DNA from: a bacterium
GTDB lineage: Bacteria > JAHJDO01
Assembly (NCBI GenBank): GCA_030652805.1
Contig: JAUSPT010000040.1
Span: 1 to 8,197, forward strand
DNA: 8,197 nucleotides
Reading direction: 5' to 3'
Positions 1 through 6,472 of the stretch are shown piece by piece. Every line of letters starts with the position of its first letter. Position 1 is the first letter of the stretch. A model generated the notes under the pieces. It did no database searches and had not been told where the DNA came from. It worked only from the letters and a program-made list of their open reading frames with translations. A program made the translations under genes and the position numbers.

Positions 1-2
1 AA

Positions 3-28
3 CATGATGCTTCTTTCCTTATCTCCTT
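3..28 (-). promoter_or_regulatory. Possible ribosome binding sites and start codon of a divergent gene at the left edge
   Basis: Read on the minus strand, this stretch has two purine-rich Shine-Dalgarno-like cores: AAGGAG (28 to 23) and AAGGA (20 to 16). An ATG follows at 5 to 3, 10 bases after the second core. This would suit the first codon of a gene running leftwards out of the window, divergent from mraZ. Only the start codon and two further bases are visible, so there is no protein evidence. The AAGGAG core lies 17 bases from this ATG, which is too far, so the true start could also lie beyond the edge. Low confidence. Confidence 0.2.
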
Positions 29-61
29 AAATATTTTCGCAGATACTATTAATATTTTCCT

Positions 62-93
62 GACCCCATCCCGAAAGCTTTCGGGATGGGGTC
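62..93. repeat. Perfect 32-bp palindrome
   Basis: The left arm GACCCCATCCCGAAAG is the exact reverse complement of the right arm CTTTCGGGATGGGGTC, with no spacer and AAGCTT at the centre. In RNA it would form a stem of about 14 bp with an AGCT tetraloop, equally well from either strand. No T-run follows (the next bases are CCTTGTA), so it is not a standard intrinsic terminator. It is much more GC-rich than its surroundings. It may be a dispersed intergenic palindromic repeat (REP-like) or a bidirectional transcription barrier between mraZ and whatever lies to the left. The palindrome is seen directly; its role is inferred. Confidence 0.85.
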
Positions 94-99
94 CCTTGT

Positions 100-133
100 A
101 TCCTCCACCTAGGGGGTAAGGATGTATCTTACC
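100..133. other. Two overlapping, mutually exclusive small hairpins
   Basis: ATCCT (100-104) can pair with AGGAT (119-123), helped by an inner ACC/GGT pairing (107-109 with 115-117). GGTAAG (115-120) can instead pair perfectly with CTTACC (128-133) around a 7-base loop. The two folds share bases 115-123, so only one can form. The candidate mraZ promoter lies downstream, so these would be transcribed only from further upstream. Short stems like these occur by chance, and no function can be assigned. Confidence 0.3.
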
Positions 134-159
134 ATTTCCATCTGCGTTACGACTATCGC

Positions 160-189
160 TTGACACAGTACATAATATTATGCTAGTGT
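160..189 (+). promoter_or_regulatory. Candidate sigma-70-type promoter of the dcw operon
   Basis: A perfect -35 hexamer TTGACA (160-165) is followed after 18 bases by TAGTGT (184-189). That -10 is weak, but a TG at 181-182 gives an extended -10 (TGC before the hexamer). Transcription would start near 196, leaving a leader of about 47 bases before the mraZ ATG. The position directly upstream of the first gene and overlapping the GTGG repeats fits a self-repressed mraZ promoter. The -10 is the less certain half. Confidence 0.6.
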
Positions 190-236
190 GTGGTAGAAAG
201 TGGAGGGAAATGTGGAAAAGCTGTGGATTGTGGGGA
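190..236 (+). promoter_or_regulatory. GTGG direct-repeat array, probable MraZ operator
   Basis: Five copies of GTGG lie at 190, 200, 212, 223 and 230, so successive starts are 10, 12, 11 and 7 bases apart. Three of them read GTGGA. MraZ proteins are known to bind short G-rich direct repeats spaced about one helical turn apart in front of their own gene: TGGGN repeats with 5-base spacers in E. coli, and GTGG-type repeats in other bacteria. The array begins just after the candidate -10 and its last copy merges with the weak GGGGA ribosome binding site (232-236) of mraZ. A bound MraZ ring would therefore cover the transcription start and early leader. Operator function is inferred from position and spacing. 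Confidence 0.65.
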
Positions 237-242
237 TAACTT

Positions 243-677
243 ATGTTTTACGGTGAATTTACACATGCACTGGATGAGAAAAACCGTCTTATTGTCCCTA
301 TGCGACTTAGAGGGAAAATAAAAGAAACTTTTGTTGAAAGATTCATTATTACAAAAGGACTGGATAACTGTTTATTCTTATTTACAGTGGATGAATGGAG
401 ATTGTTTGAAAATAAGACAAAAGCCTTGCCTCTTACCGGCAAGGACGCTCGCGCTTACACCAGGCACTTATTTGCCGGTGCTTCTGAATGCACAATAGAC
501 AAGCAGGGAAGGATATCAATCCCTTTGTATTTGAAGAATTATGCGCAAATAAGAAAGGACGTTATTATCATCGGGGTTATGAGCCGTATAGAGATCTGGA
601 GCAGAGAAAATTGGATTTCTTATTCGAAAAACACAGAAAGATCTGTTAATGAAATTGCGGAACAATTGGAAATTTGA
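243..677 (+). CDS. mraZ: MraZ, transcriptional regulator of the division/cell wall cluster
   Basis: A 144-residue protein with the two tandem SpoVT/AbrB-like half-domains of MraZ. Each carries the family DxxxR signature: D11-E-K-N-R15 followed by LIVP, and D86-K-Q-G-R90 followed by ISIP. The start MFYGEF and the overall length (E. coli MraZ is 152) match the family. MraZ forms ring-shaped oligomers and binds direct repeats upstream of its own gene to control the cluster; the GTGG array just upstream is the likely target. The ATG at 243 has a weak GGGGA six bases upstream. The stop codon overlaps the TTG start of rsmH (TTGA), pointing to coupled translation. Identification is secure; repression as the mode of action is taken from the family. 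Confidence 0.95.
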   Translation: MFYGEFTHALDEKNRLIVPMRLRGKIKETFVERFIITKGLDNCLFLFTVDEWRLFENKTKALPLTGKDARAYTRHLFAGASECTIDKQGRISIPLYLKNYAQIRKDVIIIGVMSRIEIWSRENWISYSKNTERSVNEIAEQLEI

Positions 678-1561
678 TATTCAAGCATATACCTGTTTTA
701 CTTAATGAAGTACTGGATCTCCTGTGTATTAAACCTGAAGGCATATACATTGATTGCACAATTGGTGAGGGAGGACATTCTGAGGCAATACTGGATGTTA
801 TACATCCCAAAGGTTTTCTGGTTGGCATAGACTGCGATAAATCAGTCTTGAAGATAACCGAGAGAAGATTAAGAAAGTTTGCCGGCTCGTTCAAACTTGT
901 TCACGATAATTTTTTAAATATTACAGATATTTGTGGCCAATTAAATATCAAGGCAGTAGATGGGATTATCTTTGATGTTGGAATGTCTTCGTATCAAATA
1001 GATGATCCTGAAAGAGGGTTTAGTTTTAATAAAAACGGGCCGTTGGATATGAGAATGAATCGCTCTTCTAACCTGACAGCTCAGAATCTGATTAATAGTT
1101 TATCCTACGACGAGTTAACGGAGATTTTTTTTAAATATGGAGAAGAACGATACTCCAGAAGAATTGCCTCTAGGATTATAACAGAAAGGAAAAATGGGTC
1201 TATACAAACAACAGGTGAGTTGGTAACCATAATAAAGAAGGCTATTCCTCTAAAAAGATATAGAATTCACCCTGCTACAAGAGTATTCCAGTCCTTAAGG
1301 ATAGCTACAAATAATGAATTGGAAAATTTATCTACTGCAGTTACACAGGGCTTTGGTCTTCTTAAAAAGGAAGGCAGAATGTGCATAATATCATTTCATT
1401 CATTAGAAGACAGGATTGCAAAAAACAAGTTCAAGGAATTTAAAATGAATGAACAAGCTAAAATTATCACTAAAAAACCCCTGACACCAACAGAAGGAGA
1501 GGTTAATAAAAATATTCGCTCCGGGAGCGCAAAATTGAGAGTTTCAGAAAAAACACAATAA
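674..1561 (+). CDS. rsmH: RsmH (MraW), 16S rRNA cytosine-1402 N4-methyltransferase
   Basis: A 295-residue SAM-dependent methyltransferase that in characterised bacteria methylates N4 of C1402 in the ribosomal P site. Visible family motifs, in order: KHIPVLLNEVLDLL (4-17); SAM-binding DCTIGEGGHS (27-36); GIDCD (51-55); DGIIFDVGMSS (96-106) followed by DDPERGFSF; GPLDMRM (122-128); YGEERYSRRIAS (155-166); HPATRVFQSLRIA (199-211); ISFHSLEDR (239-247); and the C-terminal KPLTPTEGE...RSGSAKLRVSEK. Length is close to the family norm (313 in E. coli). The start is a TTG overlapping the mraZ stop. It has no strong Shine-Dalgarno (only GGA at 668-670), but no other start would keep the conserved N-terminus, so reinitiation after mraZ is likely. 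It ends directly against the ftsL ATG. Confidence 0.95.
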   Translation: MIFKHIPVLLNEVLDLLCIKPEGIYIDCTIGEGGHSEAILDVIHPKGFLVGIDCDKSVLKITERRLRKFAGSFKLVHDNFLNITDICGQLNIKAVDGIIFDVGMSSYQIDDPERGFSFNKNGPLDMRMNRSSNLTAQNLINSLSYDELTEIFFKYGEERYSRRIASRIITERKNGSIQTTGELVTIIKKAIPLKRYRIHPATRVFQSLRIATNNELENLSTAVTQGFGLLKKEGRMCIISFHSLEDRIAKNKFKEFKMNEQAKIITKKPLTPTEGEVNKNIRSGSAKLRVSEKTQ

Positions 1562-1882
1562 ATGCATACAAACATTTTTCTATCTGCATATCATAGAGGG
1601 AAAAGTCTGCAAAAGACAGTTTCAACATTTAGATATTTTTTATGGATTATTCCTTTTATATTGCTTGGTATATTTTACGTATGGCAGCATATTGAGGTTG
1701 TGAAAAGTGGCTACTGTATCAATAAGTTAAAGAGTGAACGCATAAGGCTAATAGAAGAAAATCATATCTTACAGCTGAATGCGGCTTCTTTAAGATCCCC
1801 TCAGCGCATAGAAAACATAGCTAAGGATATGGGGCTCATCCCGTCTAAAAGATGGTGTGTAGTAAGATTATACACGAAGTAG
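1562..1882 (+). CDS. ftsL: FtsL, divisome bitopic membrane protein
   Basis: A 106-residue small protein with the FtsL layout. A basic cytoplasmic N-terminus (HRGKSLQK, 11-18) is followed by one hydrophobic transmembrane helix at about 24-41. A periplasmic coiled-coil stretch follows (about 53-76, rich in I, L, E and K), then the SPQRIENIAKDMGLIP segment (79-94) typical of FtsL/DivIC-type proteins. FtsL joins FtsB and FtsQ to recruit and activate FtsW-FtsI at the septum. Sequence conservation in this family is low, so the call rests on topology, the SPxRIExIAxxxGL pattern and the position between rsmH and ftsI. The ATG immediately follows the rsmH stop with no clear ribosome binding site, so translation is probably coupled. 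C52 and C99 are both predicted to be periplasmic. Confidence 0.88.
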   Translation: MHTNIFLSAYHRGKSLQKTVSTFRYFLWIIPFILLGIFYVWQHIEVVKSGYCINKLKSERIRLIEENHILQLNAASLRSPQRIENIAKDMGLIPSKRWCVVRLYTK

Positions 1883-1891
1883 GAACTTATC

Positions 1892-3592
1892 ATGGGTAGT
1901 CTAAACTCTGGGCATAAACGTCGTACAGCAATTGTTGTGATAGTGATAAACATTGCTCTTCTTATTCTTATTGGGAGACTTTTTTATATCCAGATACTTC
2001 AGAATAAGAAGCTGTCTGAAGAAGCTAAAAAAATACAGAAGATGAAGATCTTCTCAAGTACTGAAAGAGGAATAATTTACGATCGAAACAGGAAAGAGTT
2101 GGCAGTAAACATAAAGACCTATACCCTTTATATCAGTCCCAAAAAGCTCAAAGATCCTAAGAATGTTTCCGAGCAGTTAGGAAGAATTCTCTTGAAAGAT
2201 CCTGAGCAGATACTAAAACAAATTCAGTCTCGTGAAAGGCTTTTTACTTTAAGCAGAAAATTATCTTCTGAAGTGTATAACGAGATCTCGGCATTGGGAT
2301 TAAAAGGTGTTCAGTTTCGCCCGGAAAGCGCTAGATTTTATCCAAAAGGGACATTAGGAAGTCATGTTATCGGATTTGTCAGTGGCGATAACAGGGGATT
2401 AGAAGGCACGGAGAAGTTTTTCGAGGATGAGCTGGGGGGCAAAACAGGTTATTATATCACCATGAAGGATGCTAGAGGCAGAGAACTTGTTTCATCCAGA
2501 TCGCATATATCCAGTTTATCAGACGGCGCAAATATTGTTCTTACTATAGATGAAATTATACAACATATATTAGAACGTGAATTAGATAGACTGGTGGAAA
2601 AATTTAGTCCTAAGAGTGTGACAGGCATTGTTATGAATCCAAATACAGGCGAGATACTTGCCATGGCTAACAGACCGACATATGATCCAAATAACGCCGG
2701 AAGTTTTACCCATGATTGCAGAAGAAACAGAGCAGTAACAGATGCTTATGAGCCTGGATCTACTTTCAAGGTCATAACAGCAGCAACAGCTTTAAATAAT
2801 AAAGTGTTTATACCTGAGGATATTATTTTTGCTGAAAACGGCTCATATAGATTTATGAGACATACAATACACGACCATGAGCCATATGGGAAAATTACAT
2901 TCCGTCAGGCGCTTGAAGTATCAAGCAATATAGCATTTTCCAAGATAGGTACTAGAATCGGCGCAGAAGAGCTGTATAAGTATATTAGATTATTCGGGTT
3001 TGGAGCAAAGACAGGTATAGAGCTTCCCGGCGAGGCTAAGGGTTTACTGCGTTCTTTAAGTAGATGGTCAAAGCTTTCTGTTGGGGTTATTCCATTCGGA
3101 CAGGAGATATCAGTGACGCCTCTTCAGCTTATAACTGCAATATCAGCAGTTGCAAATGGGGGAAACTTGATGACTCCTATGATTGTGAGTAGTATAGATG
3201 ATAAAGGGGAAAAAATAAAAAAAGAATTCAAACCTAAGGTAGTTCGCAGGGTAATTTCTTCTGAGACAAGTAAAATGTTAAGCGAAATATTGACGGGTGT
3301 TGTAGAAACCGGAACAGGTATCAACGCGCAGATTGAGGGATACACTATTGCAGGCAAGACAGGGACTGCCCAGAAATACATACCAGGAGAGGGTTATTCC
3401 AATAAAAAATACGTAGCGTCTTTTATAGGATATTTACCAGTCCCTAACCCGCAGGTATCAATACTGATAATGGTAAATGAGCCTCAAGGAGAATATTATG
3501 GATCAATCGTTGCTGCTCCTGCATTCAAGAATGTTGCGCAGGATGTAGCAAGATATCTTAATATTTCCCCCGATAAGGGAGAACAACATTGA
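1892..3592 (+). CDS. ftsI: FtsI-type class B penicillin-binding protein, septal transpeptidase
   Basis: A 566-residue peptidoglycan D,D-transpeptidase (PBP3 type) that cross-links septal wall. A basic N-terminus and one transmembrane anchor (about 12-35) are followed by the class B N-terminal module, beginning ERGIIYDRN (58-66) and including GLEGTEKFFEDEL (169-181). The transpeptidase domain has all three active-site motifs: S290-T-F-K293 with the nucleophile serine, S344-S-N346, and K489-T-G-T-A. There is no C-terminal PASTA domain; the protein ends about 70 residues after KTGTA. Where many homologues have DRNG in the first motif, this one reads DRNR (R67), a minor variant. The ATG has a clear AGGA (1881-1884) seven bases upstream and lies nine bases after ftsL. 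The neighbouring genes favour the division-specific FtsI over the elongation-specific PBP2. Confidence 0.95.
   Translation: MGSLNSGHKRRTAIVVIVINIALLILIGRLFYIQILQNKKLSEEAKKIQKMKIFSSTERGIIYDRNRKELAVNIKTYTLYISPKKLKDPKNVSEQLGRILLKDPEQILKQIQSRERLFTLSRKLSSEVYNEISALGLKGVQFRPESARFYPKGTLGSHVIGFVSGDNRGLEGTEKFFEDELGGKTGYYITMKDARGRELVSSRSHISSLSDGANIVLTIDEIIQHILERELDRLVEKFSPKSVTGIVMNPNTGEILAMANRPTYDPNNAGSFTHDCRRNRAVTDAYEPGSTFKVITAATALNNKVFIPEDIIFAENGSYRFMRHTIHDHEPYGKITFRQALEVSSNIAFSKIGTRIGAEELYKYIRLFGFGAKTGIELPGEAKGLLRSLSRWSKLSVGVIPFGQEISVTPLQLITAISAVANGGNLMTPMIVSSIDDKGEKIKKEFKPKVVRRVISSETSKMLSEILTGVVETGTGINAQIEGYTIAGKTGTAQKYIPGEGYSNKKYVASFIGYLPVPNPQVSILIMVNEPQGEYYGSIVAAPAFKNVAQDVARYLNISPDKGEQH
3575..3581 (+). 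promoter_or_regulatory. Strong ribosome binding site fixing the TTG start of murE
   Basis: AAGGGAG lies inside the 3' end of ftsI, seven bases before the TTG at 3589. It is the best Shine-Dalgarno match at a junction in this cluster. It supports a real TTG start overlapping the ftsI stop (TTGA) over any internal start, since the next in-frame methionine would lose the UDP-binding domain. Confidence 0.75.
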
Positions 3593-5064
3593 AATTGCAG
3601 AAGCTAATTTCTGATTTAGGGAGCTTTACTACATCTGGTAAGAAAGATATAGAGATTAATGGAATCGCCTCTGACTCTAACAATGTAAAGAGCGGGTTTA
3701 TCTTTATTAGTATTAAAGGACTAAAGGCAGATGGACACAATTTTATTAACGATGCTATTTCCAGAGGAGCTGCAGCCCTCATAGTAGAAAAGGATGTAGA
3801 AGTATTAGAAGATATAACAATAATGAGAGTTCCTGATACGAAGAAGATCCTTCCTGTAATAGCAGACACATTTTATAACTATCCTTCAAATAGAATGAGC
3901 ATTATTGGTGTAACGGGAACTAATGGCAAGACAACAACCACTTATTTTATTGATCAAATTTTTAGAAAAGCAGGCCACAAAACTGGAATAATTGGAACAA
4001 TCAATTATCAAATAGGAGACAGGATCATACCTGCTGTAAATACTACACCAGACCCAATTCAATTAAGAGCATTGCTCAATCAGATGTTAGAGGTAAACAC
4101 AGAGATTGCAGTAATGGAGGTTTCCTCTCACGCAATTGCTCAAAGAAGGATAGCAGGCATTGAATTTGACACCTGTATTTTTACTAACCTAACACCTGAA
4201 CATTTAGACTACCATGAAACATTCGGGAAATATCAGGACACAAAGCTTCAGCTCTTTGAACAAATGGGGAAGAGCAGTAAAAAGAATACTGCTAAAAAAG
4301 CCATCATAAATATAGATGATCCTGTAAGCAGACGATTTTTTGATGTATGCCAGGTTGATATTATTACCTATGGATTAAATACAAATGCATCTGTGTATGC
4401 AACTGATATAAGATCAACCCTTAATGGTTCATGTTTTAAACTTCGCATAGGCTCTGAAAGCATAGAAGTAAAGATTAATCTTACAGGTAAATACAACATC
4501 TATAATGCGCTTGCAGCCACAAGTGCTGCGTTAGCTTTTGGTCTGTCTCTTGATGAAATTAAATCCGGACTGGAAAGTTTAAAATCAGTTCCCGGCAGGT
4601 TTGAGAAAATAACCACAGACGCAGGTTTTTGCATTATTGTTGACTATGCCCATACTCCAGACGGTATGAAGCAAGTCCTTAGTACTGCAAGAGACTTAAC
4701 ACCCAACAGAATAATAACAGTGTTTGGATGCGGAGGAGACAGAGACAGGTTGAAACGTCCACAAATGGGAAGGATCTCTTCAGAACTAAGCGACTATACT
4801 ATCATTACCTCTGATAATCCAAGAACTGAGGATCCTATGAAGATTATTGAAGAAATTATTCAAGGCATTAAGGACACCAGCAGTTCTGCCCTTGAGATTA
4901 TACCGGACAGAAAAAGCGCTATTAGGAGAGCAATAGAACTCGCTAAAGAAAATGACCTGGTAATGATTCTGGGTAAAGGGCATGAGACCTATCAGGTATT
5001 AAAAGACACAGTTGTCCCCTTTGATGACAGACAGGTTGCGAAAAAATATTTATTAAATTTCTAA
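3589..5064 (+). CDS. murE: MurE, UDP-MurNAc-L-Ala-D-Glu:meso-diaminopimelate ligase
   Basis: A 491-residue cytoplasmic Mur ligase that uses ATP to add the third residue of the peptidoglycan stem peptide. Three domains are visible. The first is an N-terminal UDP-substrate domain with SGFIFISIKGLKADGHNFI (35-53). The second is a central ATPase with P-loop GVTGTNGKTTTT (107-118), NTTPDP (151-156), EVSSHA (177-182) and TNLTPEHLDYH (199-209). The likely carbamylated lysine is K219 in YQDTKLQLF. The C-terminal domain has VPGRFE (334-339), VDYAHTPD (351-358), GCGGDRDRLKRPQMG (380-394) and GKGHETYQ (462-469). The D409-N-P-R412 motif is the known marker of ligases that add meso-diaminopimelate rather than L-lysine (EC 6.3.2.13). 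Length fits the family (495 in E. coli). It overlaps ftsI by four bases; murF follows after a 19-base gap. Confidence 0.95.
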   Translation: MKLQKLISDLGSFTTSGKKDIEINGIASDSNNVKSGFIFISIKGLKADGHNFINDAISRGAAALIVEKDVEVLEDITIMRVPDTKKILPVIADTFYNYPSNRMSIIGVTGTNGKTTTTYFIDQIFRKAGHKTGIIGTINYQIGDRIIPAVNTTPDPIQLRALLNQMLEVNTEIAVMEVSSHAIAQRRIAGIEFDTCIFTNLTPEHLDYHETFGKYQDTKLQLFEQMGKSSKKNTAKKAIINIDDPVSRRFFDVCQVDIITYGLNTNASVYATDIRSTLNGSCFKLRIGSESIEVKINLTGKYNIYNALAATSAALAFGLSLDEIKSGLESLKSVPGRFEKITTDAGFCIIVDYAHTPDGMKQVLSTARDLTPNRIITVFGCGGDRDRLKRPQMGRISSELSDYTIITSDNPRTEDPMKIIEEIIQGIKDTSSSALEIIPDRKSAIRRAIELAKENDLVMILGKGHETYQVLKDTVVPFDDRQVAKKYLLNF

Positions 5065-5083
5065 AATGTAGTAGATTGTCGGT

Positions 5084-6472
5084 ATGGAATCGTTGTATGT
5101 AAACGAGATAATAGAAGCTACTAAAGGGCAGCTTGTCAAGGGCGATCAAAATTTCCAGATTAGAAGCATATCAATAGACTCCCGCAGTATAAAAAAAGGT
5201 GACTTATTTATTGCAATTAAGGGAGATAATTTCGATGGCCACGATTTTATCGGTAATGCCATAAAAAGTGGCGCATCAGGAATTATTCTTTCCAGCCTGC
5301 ATTCTCCTCTCAAAACTTTATCCCCAGCTTTTATTATTAAAGTAAGCAACACTCTTAAAGCTCTCCAGAATTTAGCAAAGTATTATAGGTTGAAATTTGA
5401 TATCCCGATTATTGGTATTACAGGCAGTAACGGCAAAACCACTGTTAAGGATATGACAGAGGGCATACTCTCTCAGAAGCTCAAAATAACAGGGACAATA
5501 GGGAATTATAATAATCAAGTCGGGGTTCCGCTTACAGCGTTTAGACTATCGAAAGATACGAGTGCTGGTATCTTTGAAGTGGGAATAAGTTCATATGTGG
5601 AAATGGAAAATCTTGGAGAGATTATCTATCCGGATATTGCAGTTATAACGAATATAAACATAGCTCATATGCAGTATTTCAAGACAGTTAGAGGCTTGGT
5701 AAACGCAAAAGCAAAACTGTTGGACTTTGTTACTAAAGAAGGCGCTGTAATCTTAAATGCGGATGATAAATATTTTAGCTTTCTTAAAGCCAATGCAAAA
5801 TGCAGGGTTATATCGTTTGGCATAAAGAACAAGGCTGATGTTATGGCTGAGAATATTAGTTTATTACCTGCAGGTACAAAATTTCTTTTAAATGGCGCTG
5901 TTAAAATAACTCTGCCGGTACCCGGAATTCATAATGTCTATAATGCATTAGCTGCTGCCAGTGTTTCTTTGCAGTTTTGTGAAGATCTAAACCTTGTAAG
6001 AGACGGCTTGAGGAACTTCAAACCTCCAGAGATGAGAATGCAAATGATAAAGATAAAAGATCTTGTTATAATAAACGACGCATATAACGCAAACCCAGCT
6101 TCAACCAGAGCGGCTTTAGAAGTGCTCAGAAATGTTAATTCAAATCCCAACGGGACAAAAAATAGAAAAGTTTTTATTTTTGGTAATATGCTTGAGCTTG
6201 GCGCCTGTGAGGTGTCAGAGCATAGGAAGGTTGGAAAATTTGTTACGGAATCTCAAATAGACATATTTATAACTATAGGAAAACTAGCTGGATTATCAGC
6301 TGCTACTGCAGAAGAGAATGGTCTCAGTGGAAACAAAATATTCTCATTCAAAAACACAGAGGAGGTTGGAGAAAAATTATTGAGCATACTGCAAAGTAAT
6401 GATACTCTGTTATTAAAAGGTTCAAGAGCAATGCATCTTGAAAACATACTTGAAATACTAAAGGATTCGTAA
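5084..6472 (+). CDS. murF: MurF, UDP-MurNAc-tripeptide:D-alanyl-D-alanine ligase
   Basis: A 462-residue cytoplasmic Mur ligase that adds D-Ala-D-Ala to the UDP-MurNAc-tripeptide made by MurE. The N-terminal domain has SIDSRSIKKGDLFIAIKG (30-47) and DGHDFI. The ATPase domain has P-loop GITGSNGKTT (111-120), NYNNQVGVPLT (141-151), FEVGIS (164-169) and ITNINIAHMQYF (188-199). The C-terminal domain has NDAYNANPASTRAALEVL (331-348), FGNMLELG (366-373) and KGSRAMHLE (445-453). The segment after the conserved histidine departs from the usual pattern: HLExFGS reads HMQYFKT, and the usual KxE after the catalytic-helix lysine reads K209-A-K211. The ATG at 5084 is the only sensible start, because an in-frame stop lies at 5072-5074, but it has no clear ribosome binding site. 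The stop overlaps the mraY start (TAATG). Confidence 0.95.
   Translation: MESLYVNEIIEATKGQLVKGDQNFQIRSISIDSRSIKKGDLFIAIKGDNFDGHDFIGNAIKSGASGIILSSLHSPLKTLSPAFIIKVSNTLKALQNLAKYYRLKFDIPIIGITGSNGKTTVKDMTEGILSQKLKITGTIGNYNNQVGVPLTAFRLSKDTSAGIFEVGISSYVEMENLGEIIYPDIAVITNINIAHMQYFKTVRGLVNAKAKLLDFVTKEGAVILNADDKYFSFLKANAKCRVISFGIKNKADVMAENISLLPAGTKFLLNGAVKITLPVPGIHNVYNALAAASVSLQFCEDLNLVRDGLRNFKPPEMRMQMIKIKDLVIINDAYNANPASTRAALEVLRNVNSNPNGTKNRKVFIFGNMLELGACEVSEHRKVGKFVTESQIDIFITIGKLAGLSAATAEENGLSGNKIFSFKNTEEVGEKLLSILQSNDTLLLKGSRAMHLENILEILKDS

Noticed and set aside
3-119. Plus-strand frame open from the left edge to a TAA at 117-119, possibly the C-terminus of an upstream gene.
   Set aside because: It runs straight through the perfect palindrome and the hairpins, and its translation shows no recognisable protein features. 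A chance open frame is more likely.
211-230. DnaA-box-like sequences (TGTGGAAAA at 211-219, fitting TTWTNCACA on the other strand; TGTGGATTG at 222-230 as a weaker match), suggesting a replication origin.
   Set aside because: There is no dnaA, dnaN, gidA or AT-rich unwinding region nearby. The same bases are better explained as part of the GTGG repeat array in front of mraZ.
3589-6472. murE and murF as a recent tandem duplication.
   Set aside because: They share only the ancient Mur ligase fold motifs. Each has its own diagnostic set (DNPR in MurE; NYNNQVG and NDAYNANP in MurF), as expected of the normal cluster order.
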